From contig JAYWHJ010000063.1 in the NCBI GenBank assembly GCA_043777795.1, positions 1-12,578 on the forward strand: a stretch of 12,578 bases of DNA, written 5' to 3'. The stretch comes from JAAFIP01 sp043777795 (GTDB lineage Bacteria > Pseudomonadota > Gammaproteobacteria > Burkholderiales > Burkholderiaceae_C). The notes below the pieces were generated by a model, which was not told the origin of the DNA, ran no database searches, and saw only the letters and a program-made list of their open reading frames with translations. This document shows positions 6,984 through 12,578 of this stretch, one piece after another. Numbering within the stretch: position 1 is the stretch's first letter; each line of letters begins with the position of its first letter. The position numbers and the translations under genes are program-made.

Positions 6984-8900
6984 TCATGCCAAACGACTTT
7001 TGCGCCGCGCTTCGAGTTCTTTAAAGCGTTCAAATTTGACCGGGTCGGCGATTTGGCTGGACAGCTCGCGCATCTCCAGGCTTTCTGCCTCGATTTGCAG
7101 CTTGAGCAAAATGTTGCCCAGCTCTTGGGCGTCACTTTCGATGGTGTCGGGTACGGACGCTACCATTTTGTGGGCGACACGCTCGTGGCTGTGACCACGC
7201 AGGCCCTCGCTCAGCGCCCCCCAGGTTTGTGCGCCGTGCTCCTGAATTTGCGCGTCTAGCCAGGCAAACAGTTCGCCGTGGGGGGCGGGCAGCTCGCACA
7301 GCAGATGGTGTTCGGCGTTGGACAGATGCTGCCAAGCGGGGTTATCTAGCAGCAGGATTTGCAGGGCGCGGTCGGCCCGGCTGGTGGGCGCTGCCCGGCC
7401 GGGTAGGGCGCTAGGACGCAGTGATGCGGTGTAGCCTGCGCTGCTGGCGGTTTTTCCGCCCGGCCTGTCCCATTTGTTGCCAAAGCGTTTGCCCTTGCTG
7501 GGGTCTTCGCCATCGCGGCTGCCAGGCACGTAAGGCGCGTTGCTTGCCTTGCCTGCACTGCGGCCAGATGTATTGGGAGCAGCTTTTGGCAGCCACAAAT
7601 CGGTCAGCTCGTGCTCTCCCAGCTCTACCAAGTTGGCGATTTCGCGCAGTATCTGGCGCTTGAGTGTGCCGTCAGGCAGGGGTAGCCACAGGGGCTTGGC
7701 TTGGGCTGCAAAGCGCGCCCGACCTTCGGCTGCGCCCATGTCGCAGCCGTCGCGCGCCGCGTCGATCAAAAAGCGTGACAGCGGCACTGCCTCGCTGATG
7801 CAGCGCGAGAAGGCCTGCGCGCCATGCTCGCGCACAAAGCTGTCGGGGTCATGCTCGGGCGGCAAAAATAGAAACTTGGCGGTGCGGGTGTCGGTGGCAA
7901 AGGGGATGGCGCCGTCCAGCGCCTTGCGGGCGGCGCGCCGGCCTGCCCCATCGCCGTCAAAGCTGAACACCACATGGTCGGTAAAGCGAAACAGTTTTTG
8001 CACATGGTCAGTGGTGCAGGCGGTGCCCAGAGTGGCCACAGCGTTGGGAAAGCCCAGCTGGGCCAGCGCCACCACGTCCATATAGCCTTCTGTCACCAGG
8101 ACAAAGCCGGATTTTTGCAGCGCGGCCCGCGCCTCAAACAGGCCGTACAGCTCGCGGCCTTTGCTGAACACCGGAGTCTCGGGGGAGTTCAAATACTTGG
8201 GCTCGCCTTTGTCCAGCACCCGCCCGCCAAAGCCAATGGTCTCGCCTTTGACGTTGCGGATCGGGAACATGACCCTGTCTCGGAACCGATCGTATTTTTT
8301 CTTCTCACCGTTCGGGTTGTTGTCGTCTTCGGGCCGCTCGATGACCAGCCCACTCTCGACCAACAGCGGATCGTCGTAGTTGGGGAACACGCTGGCCAGG
8401 CTGCGCCAGCCTTCGGGCGAATAGCCCAAGGCGTAGTGCTTGGCTATTTCACCCGTTAAACCGCGCTGGCGAAAGTAGGCCTTGCCGCGCTCCGAGTCTT
8501 TCAGGTTGGCGCGGTAGGCGTCGGACGCTTTGAGCAGTACCTCGGTGAGCGAGGCTTGCTGGGTTTTGACCTGTGTATCGCGCGCGCGCTCTTGCGGGCT
8601 GCGCTCGTCTTCGGGTACTGGCATGCCCATGCTTTGGGCTAAATCTTTGATAGCCTCGATAAAGCTCATGCCGTTGTGCTCCATCAAGAAGCTGATGGCA
8701 TTGCCGTTTTTGCCGCAGCCAAAGCAGTGGTAAAACTGTTTGGTGGGGCTGACGCTGAATGAGGGCGATTTTTCGCCATGAAAAGGGCATAAACCAGAGT
8801 AGTTGGCACCAGCTTTTTTAAGCTGAACGTGCCTGCCCACGATTTCCACCACGTCTGCGCGGGCGATGAGTTCCTGGATAAAACTGTTGGGAATGGCCAC
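6984..8900 (-). CDS. dnaG: DNA primase DnaG
   Basis: DnaG makes the short RNA primers for leading- and lagging-strand synthesis and is recruited by the replicative helicase DnaB. The product has 638 residues. The N-terminal zinc-binding domain has C38, H41, C59 and C62 (LCPFHGEKSPSF...FYHCFGCGKNGN). The TOPRIM catalytic core includes VTEGYMDV with E271 and SFDGDGAGRR with D315 and D317, which bind the catalytic metals. A polar, Gly/Ser/Pro/Lys-rich linker of about 70 residues (about 436-505) leads to the C-terminal DnaB-binding domain (about 510-638). The start is a GTG at 8900; the family N-terminus (AIPNSFIQELIARADVVEIV) begins exactly there, although no clear Shine-Dalgarno site precedes it. 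rpoD follows on the same strand. rpsU, the usual gene upstream in this operon, is not adjacent. Confidence 0.98.
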   Translation of the reverse strand: MAIPNSFIQELIARADVVEIVGRHVQLKKAGANYSGLCPFHGEKSPSFSVSPTKQFYHCFGCGKNGNAISFLMEHNGMSFIEAIKDLAQSMGMPVPEDERSPQERARDTQVKTQQASLTEVLLKASDAYRANLKDSERGKAYFRQRGLTGEIAKHYALGYSPEGWRSLASVFPNYDDPLLVESGLVIERPEDDNNPNGEKKKYDRFRDRVMFPIRNVKGETIGFGGRVLDKGEPKYLNSPETPVFSKGRELYGLFEARAALQKSGFVLVTEGYMDVVALAQLGFPNAVATLGTACTTDHVQKLFRFTDHVVFSFDGDGAGRRAARKALDGAIPFATDTRTAKFLFLPPEHDPDSFVREHGAQAFSRCISEAVPLSRFLIDAARDGCDMGAAEGRARFAAQAKPLWLPLPDGTLKRQILREIANLVELGEHELTDLWLPKAAPNTSGRSAGKASNAPYVPGSRDGEDPSKGKRFGNKWDRPGGKTASSAGYTASLRPSALPGRAAPTSRADRALQILLLDNPAWQHLSNAEHHLLCELPAPHGELFAWLDAQIQEHGAQTWGALSEGLRGHSHERVAHKMVASVPDTIESDAQELGNILLKLQIEAESLEMRELSSQIADPVKFERFKELEARRKSRLA

Positions 8901-8929
8901 GGATTTTGACGGTCTTTGGGTTGTTAATT

Positions 8930-8990
8930 CGCTATGCTAAATATAGCTGCTCCCGCAATATTTTGTTGCGCTAGTAGGGTATTTGGCATA
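8930..8990 (-). repeat. Dispersed REP-like repeat, copy upstream of dnaG
   Basis: The minus strand reads AATATTGCGGGAGCAGCTAT then ATTTAGCATAGCG, nearly identical in its core to the copy at 4190-4260. The inverted repeat GCTAT-7 nt-ATAGC is at 8931-8947. A second small inverted repeat, CGCAA-7 nt-TTGCG, overlaps the conserved TTGCGGG. Both flanks share TATGCCA with the 4190 copy. It begins 30 nt upstream of the dnaG start, so it lies in the dnaG leader or promoter region. Confidence 0.8.
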
Positions 8991-9336
8991 AAAATTCGGG
9001 CTTTACTGATGTTTCTTCTTTGGTCTGGCTGCGTGAGCCTATTGTGCCGCCTTACGCTGATACTTCCCGGGGGATAGAGCGTGCGCGTGTTGCCCGCACA
9101 CCGCAGTACCAGAAATCGGTCAATCCGCACACGCTTTATCGTCTGCACTCAAAGTAGTGCGCTACCCGCAGTCCCCGGAAAGACTTTGCAGGAAACTACT
9201 GGCGGCGTGCAAAGTGGGTTGCACGCGGTGAGGTGTTTGTCAGCCGACCTGTTTCTGGTGATCCAGCATGAGGGTGGATGATAAATACTTAACCATGCGG
9301 GCAGAGAACGCGTCAGACCACTCAATGCACGCGACT
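8991..9336. other. Gene-free stretch between mltD and dnaG
   Basis: No convincing gene is visible in these 346 bases. Two short open frames on opposite strands (about 9081-9281 plus and 8924-9148 minus) show no recognisable domain, no ribosome-binding site and no plausible protein composition. I see no cloverleaf of a tRNA and no terminator with a T-run. It should hold the 3' untranslated end of mltD and the promoter of dnaG, but I cannot point to a good -35/-10 pair. The only clear structure is the inverted repeat at 9205-9226. Confidence 0.6.
9205..9226. repeat. Perfect 8-bp inverted repeat in the mltD-dnaG gap
   Basis: GCGTGCAA and TTGCACGC form a perfect 8-bp stem around the 6-base loop AGTGGG. 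It lies about 110 nt beyond the mltD stop on the minus strand. Neither side carries the T-run of a standard terminator, so it may be a Rho-dependent 3' end hairpin, an operator, or chance. Confidence 0.6.
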
Positions 9337-11034
9337 TCAGGCACGGCGCTTTTTACCGACCACCGCTTTGCTTGAGCGGCTGGCTTTGCCCGCTTTGGCC
9401 ACCTTGCTGCCGCGCACCACCTTGCCACCCTTAGCGCTACGCCCAGCCTTGGCTGCCTTGGCCTGCGTGGGCAAATACAGCACCACCGCCTGCTTGGCCT
9501 TAAAACTGCCCGACGCGCTGACTTTGTTCCAGCCTGCCACACTGGCCGCGCTGACTTTGTAGCGTTTGGCGATTGACGCCACGGTCTCGGCTTTGCGCAG
9601 TTTCACAGACTGTTTGCGCAGCACGATCTCGGGCGAAAAACTCACTTGCCCGTTGTCGGCAATTTGGGTAGACACATCGTTTTGCTGCTTGGCCGAGCGC
9701 GGCACCAAAAGGGTGGAGCCGACCTTGATCAGCATGCGCGGGGGGATGCGGTTAATCTCGCGGAACTTGGCCTCGTCCATGCCCACTTGGCGTGCAGCAT
9801 CGGCGGCTTTCATGGTGCTGGGGGCAGTCCACACTGTCCAGCCGGCGGTTTGGCCGTTATGGATGGCCAGGTTGCGCTCAAAAATTCCGGCGTTGTCCCA
9901 GGGCAACAAGATATAGGGCGTACCGGCTTTGAAGATAACCGGTTTGTTGGCCGACGGGTTCAAAGACTTGAAGTCTTCGACCTTGATCTCGGCCAGCTTG
10001 GCGGCCAGCGCCACGTCAAGGTCGCGGGTGATGGTGACGCTTTGGAAGTAGGGGTGGTTCGGTATCTCGGGCAGGGTGGCGTTGAACACGGGCGGGTTGG
10101 CGACGATGTTTTTCACTGCGAGCAACTTAGGCACGTAGTTACGCGTCTCGTTGGGCATGTTCAGGCTGTTGTAGTCGGTTGGCAAGCCGTCGCGTTGGTT
10201 TTTAGCCATAGCGCGGCCTACCGAACCTTCACCCCAGTTGTAGGCGGCCAATGCCAGATGCCAGTCGCCAAACATGCGGTGCAGCTTTTGCAAATAGTCC
10301 AGTGCGGCGCGGGTCGAGGCCAGCACATCGCGCCGGTCATCCCGGAACACGCTTTGTTTGAGGGAAAAATACTTGCCGGTGGCGGGCATGAATTGCCACA
10401 TGCCTGCGGCCTTGGCACCGGACACGGCCTGCGGGTTGAACGCGCTTTCGATGTAGGGCAACAGCGCCAACTCGGTGGGCATGTTGCGGCGCTCCAGTTC
10501 CTCAACGATGTGGTAGAGGTATTTGCTGGAGCGCTCAGTCATGCGGCTGATGTATTCAGGCCGGGTCGCGTACCACTTTTCTTGGCTGGTAACCAGCTCG
10601 GACTGAAGATCGTTCATGGCAAAGCCACGGCGGATGCGACCCCACAGGTCGGCATCATTGGTTTGGCGCAGCACCGGGATGGGCGGCGGTACTTCTATGG
10701 CAACAGGCGGGCTGGCGGGTTGTGCTGGTGCGGTGGCGGCAGCTGTATCCGCTGCGGGGCCGCTAGGCGCGGGCGATGGGGTGGGTAGGGTGCGCTGCAA
10801 ATCAACCGGGTAGCCGTCCACCTCGACTGTGCGGGCTGCGGACTCTGTGGCTTGGGCCAAGTAGGTTGGCACGGCATCCACGTCTGAACTTGCAGCGGTG
10901 CTTGGGAGGTAAGAGTTGGCTTGGTTGGCCATGGCCAGAGGGACGGCCAAAGCGATGGAGAGTGCACACAGCGCAAAGCGCGCTAGCGATGGATATAACG
11001 GAGCAGGCAGTTTCATTGAAGGATGTTTTTCCAT
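9337..11034 (-). CDS. mltD: Membrane-bound-type lytic murein transglycosylase, MltD family, with LysM domains
   Basis: MltD-type enzymes cut the MurNAc-GlcNAc bond of peptidoglycan, leaving 1,6-anhydro-MurNAc, and act in the periplasm during wall turnover. The product has 565 residues. Residues 1-36 look like a signal peptide with a type I cleavage site (VPLAMA|NQ). There is no lipobox, unlike E. coli MltD, which is a lipoprotein. A Pro/Ala-rich linker covers about 83-120. The SLT/GEWL-fold catalytic domain spans about 150-310, with the catalytic Glu as E196 in LLPYIESAFNP, then GMWQFMPATG (211-220), AAYNWGEG (263-270) and NETRNYVPK (295-303). Two LysM-like wall-binding segments lie at about 400-445 and 470-520. 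The last 43 or so residues are a basic Lys/Ala/Gly/Arg/Ser tail. Start: the ATG at 11034 is used, but the ATG at 11016 (MKLPAPLYPS) is equally plausible; neither has a clear Shine-Dalgarno site. Confidence 0.93.
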   Translation of the reverse strand: MEKHPSMKLPAPLYPSLARFALCALSIALAVPLAMANQANSYLPSTAASSDVDAVPTYLAQATESAARTVEVDGYPVDLQRTLPTPSPAPSGPAADTAAATAPAQPASPPVAIEVPPPIPVLRQTNDADLWGRIRRGFAMNDLQSELVTSQEKWYATRPEYISRMTERSSKYLYHIVEELERRNMPTELALLPYIESAFNPQAVSGAKAAGMWQFMPATGKYFSLKQSVFRDDRRDVLASTRAALDYLQKLHRMFGDWHLALAAYNWGEGSVGRAMAKNQRDGLPTDYNSLNMPNETRNYVPKLLAVKNIVANPPVFNATLPEIPNHPYFQSVTITRDLDVALAAKLAEIKVEDFKSLNPSANKPVIFKAGTPYILLPWDNAGIFERNLAIHNGQTAGWTVWTAPSTMKAADAARQVGMDEAKFREINRIPPRMLIKVGSTLLVPRSAKQQNDVSTQIADNGQVSFSPEIVLRKQSVKLRKAETVASIAKRYKVSAASVAGWNKVSASGSFKAKQAVVLYLPTQAKAAKAGRSAKGGKVVRGSKVAKAGKASRSSKAVVGKKRRA

Positions 11035-11148
11035 GCAGACTGGTGGATGACTAAAATTAAGGCTTCATGCCGGGACAACTTGCGTGACAATGCAGCCAGC
11101 ACGGCATCGGCCAACGCAGGTTAAGCGACAAATGGGGTATTCGGGTTC

Positions 11149-11937
11149 ATGGCTGATCAAATTATAGGTTTGCACGACTGGTTTAACACCCCGCCTGGGC
11201 AGTATTTGCTGCAATGGGAGCGCGAGCAGCTGGGTTTGGCCGTGGCAGACGTGTTTGGCTATCATGCCGTGCAGCTGGGCTTGCCCGAGGTAGCCGGTTT
11301 GCAGGCCAACCGCATGCCGCACCAATGGCTGGCTGTGTCCCATGTGGGCGATGCTGCCCCCGCGACCGCTTTGGTGACAGATTTTGCGGCTCTGCCTTTT
11401 TCTGAAAACAGCCTGGATTTACTGGTGCTGCCGCACGCCCTGGAGTTCAGTGTCGACCCGCATGCCACGCTTCGCGAGGCTGCCCGTGTGCTGGTGCCGG
11501 AGGGGCGGGTGGTGATTTGTGGACTGAACCCCACCAGCTTGTGGGGCTGGCGTCAGCGCCGGGCGCGCGCCACCCAACGCCTGGGCTTTGGCAGCTTGTA
11601 CCTGCCTGATGGCGGCGACTTTATTGGCTACTGGAGGCTGCGCGACTGGCTGCGCCTGCTCAGTTTCGAGGTGGAGTCAGGCAGCTTTGGCTGCTACCGG
11701 CCCGCTGTGCGCAGCCAAGCATGGCTAGAGCGCATGGCCTGGATGGACGCGCTGGGCGCGCGTTATTGGCCCATTTTGGGCGCCGCCTATTGCGTCACCG
11801 CCGTCAAAAGAGTGCGCGGCACGCGGGTGCTGGGCCCGGCTTGGAAGCGCACACCCAAGATGGCCAGCGCGCCGGTGTCTGTAGCGCCTCGTGCCCATTG
11901 CGCAGGGCTGGATTTTGATGTGCATATTGGCCTGTAA
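11149..11937 (+). CDS. Class I SAM-dependent methyltransferase-like protein (YafS-like)
   Basis: This is a 262-residue protein of the methyltransferase type 11 group. The later motifs are recognisable: TDFAALPFSENSLDLLVLPH at about 78-97 (acidic motif II region and post-I strand), EFSVDPHATLREAARVLVPE at about 99-118, and GRVVICGLNPTSLWG after it. The usual glycine-rich SAM-binding motif I (GxGxG) is not visible in the N-terminal third, where the sequence reads VAGLQANRMPHQWLAVSHVG. SAM binding is therefore uncertain. The position fits: YafS, a methyltransferase-like protein of unknown substrate, lies between gloB and rnhA in E. coli. The gene is divergent from mltD across 114 nt. The ATG at 11149 has only a weak upstream purine stretch. 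The last codons and the TAA fall inside a dispersed repeat, so the C-terminal tail (LDFDVHIGL) may be repeat-derived. Confidence 0.85.
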   Translation: MADQIIGLHDWFNTPPGQYLLQWEREQLGLAVADVFGYHAVQLGLPEVAGLQANRMPHQWLAVSHVGDAAPATALVTDFAALPFSENSLDLLVLPHALEFSVDPHATLREAARVLVPEGRVVICGLNPTSLWGWRQRRARATQRLGFGSLYLPDGGDFIGYWRLRDWLRLLSFEVESGSFGCYRPAVRSQAWLERMAWMDALGARYWPILGAAYCVTAVKRVRGTRVLGPAWKRTPKMASAPVSVAPRAHCAGLDFDVHIGL

Positions 11938-11977
11938 GCCAATAAAAAATTGCGGGAATAGCTATAATTTATATAGC
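11926..11977 (+). repeat. Dispersed REP-like repeat, copy between methyltransferase gene and rnhA
   Basis: The plus strand reads AATTGCGGGAATAGCTAT then AATTTATATAGC, matching the minus-strand reading of the copies at 4190-4260 and 8930-8990. It has GCTAT-7 nt-ATAGC at 11961-11977. It also has ATTGGC-6 nt-GCCAAT at 11926-11943, which lines up base for base with the palindromic stem of the 4190 copy but uses different paired bases. The TAA stop of the upstream gene (11935-11937) lies in the loop of this second hairpin. The repeat ends 31 nt before the rnhA start. Confidence 0.8.
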
Positions 11978-12008
11978 ATATATTTTTATCCTTTACAAAA
12001 CAGTTTGC

Positions 12009-12458
12009 ATGAATACGATTGAAATTTACACCGATGGCGCCTGCAAAGGCAACCCTGGCCCGGGAGGCTGGGGCGTACTGCTCAAATCTGGGGGCACCGA
12101 GAAAGAGTTGTTTGGCGGCGAGGCCAACACCACCAACAACCGCATGGAAATGATGGCTGTGATCCAGGCGCTGGAGGCGCTCAAGCGCCCCTGCGAGGTG
12201 CATTTGTATTTGGACAGCAAGTACGTGCTGCAAGGCATTACCGAGTGGATTCATGGCTGGAAAGCCCGGGGCTGGCGCACGGCATCCAAAGAACCGGTGA
12301 AAAACGTGGAACTTTGGCAGCGTCTGGACGCTCTTGTAGCTAAGGGGGGCCACCAGATCGACTGGCGCTGGGTAAAAGGCCATGCGGGCGACCCCGGTAA
12401 TGAGCGGGCCGACGCGCTGGCGAACAAAGGTGTAGCGTCATTGACCGCAAGGGTCTAA
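12009..12458 (+). CDS. rnhA: Ribonuclease HI
   Basis: RNase HI cleaves the RNA strand of RNA-DNA hybrids, removing R-loops and Okazaki primers, in the cytoplasm with Mg2+. The 149-residue product is near the 155 of E. coli RNase HI. The catalytic acids are in place: D9 (IYTDGACKGNPGPGGWG), E47 (NNRMEMMAV), D69 (LYLDSKYV) and D136, with H126 in VKGHAGDPGNERADALA. The basic substrate-binding region WIHGWKARGWRTASKEPVKN is at about 81-100. Start: the ATG at 12009 gives the usual short lead before the first strand; no clear Shine-Dalgarno site precedes it. It follows the methyltransferase-like gene by 71 nt on the same strand, with a dispersed repeat in the gap, and may be co-transcribed or driven by the AT-rich repeat. 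Confidence 0.98.
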   Translation: MNTIEIYTDGACKGNPGPGGWGVLLKSGGTEKELFGGEANTTNNRMEMMAVIQALEALKRPCEVHLYLDSKYVLQGITEWIHGWKARGWRTASKEPVKNVELWQRLDALVAKGGHQIDWRWVKGHAGDPGNERADALANKGVASLTARV

Positions 12459-12578
12459 ACGCCCATCACCCGAAGCGGCGCTATGTTAACGCGGTGTAAA
12501 GTTGCTAGCAGCTGCCGCGTCTGCAAGTGGAAATTACCTAAGGCTAGTGAGCTAACGTCCTGCTACATTTATCCTTTC
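12459..12578. other. Sequence after rnhA; no gene recognised
   Basis: These last 120 bases show no dnaQ start, although dnaQ often follows rnhA in related bacteria, and no clear terminator. A segment near 12502-12550 (GCTAGCAGCTGCCGCG and a later GGCTAG) has a faint likeness to the dispersed repeat but is too weak to call. Confidence 0.4.

Noticed and set aside
8924..9281. Two short open frames (66 and 74 codons) in the mltD-dnaG gap
   Set aside because: They overlap on opposite strands, one runs into the repeat, and neither has a plausible start signal or protein character.
8991..9336. rpsU or a small RNA gene upstream of dnaG
   Set aside because: No S21-like Lys/Arg-rich reading frame and no promoter-plus-terminator pair could be found.
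9646..10788. A 380-codon plus-strand open frame opposite mltD
   Set aside because: Antisense to a well-supported gene, with Gly/Val/His-rich composition and no recognisable motif.
12502..12555. Possible fifth copy of the dispersed repeat after rnhA
   Set aside because: GCTAGCAGCTGCCGCG and a later GGCTAG are suggestive, but the conserved GCGGGAG core and the GCTAT/ATAGC arms are missing.

Overview
The window looks like a core chromosomal segment of a betaproteobacterium, probably a member of the Comamonadaceae (Rhodoferax/Polaromonas-like). The reasons are the moderately high GC content, the very long Lys/Ala/Pro-rich N-terminus on RpoD, the style of the DnaG and MiaA proteins, and small dispersed repeats of a kind I recall from that family. 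This placement rests on sequence character only; no search was run.

Layout. From 1 to 4094, four minus-strand genes are packed as a likely operon. In transcription order they are a Bcr/CflA-type drug-efflux MFS protein, miaA (tRNA dimethylallyltransferase), an ABC-transporter ATPase, and an FtsX/MacB-type permease that runs off the left edge. The gaps are a 23-nt overlap, 10 nt and 7 nt. A strong intrinsic terminator at 4276-4310 separates this operon from the gene before it, rpoD (4336-6708, minus). rpoD is preceded by dnaG (6984-8900, minus). The dnaG-rpoD pair is the core of the macromolecular-synthesis operon, but rpsU, its usual partner, is not next to dnaG. A gene-poor stretch (8901-9336) follows. 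Then comes a MltD-type lytic transglycosylase (9337-11034, minus). Divergent from it are a class I methyltransferase-like gene (11149-11937, plus) and rnhA (12009-12458, plus). The mltD / methyltransferase / rnhA neighbourhood resembles the mltD-gloB-yafS-rnhA-dnaQ block of E. coli, with gloB absent here and no dnaQ start visible in the last 120 bases.

The genes are housekeeping: replication priming (DnaG), primary sigma factor (RpoD), tRNA modification (MiaA), RNA-primer and R-loop removal (RNase HI), cell-wall turnover (MltD), and two export systems.

The most interesting structure is non-coding. It is a roughly 50-70 bp REP-like repeat with two small inverted repeats, present in three clear copies (4190-4260, 8930-8990, 11926-11977) and one diverged copy lying in frame inside miaA (2332-2384). 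All four copies have the same orientation relative to the gene they precede or occupy. One copy supplies the stop codon of the methyltransferase gene. I found no complete new multi-gene system, phage, IS element or CRISPR array.
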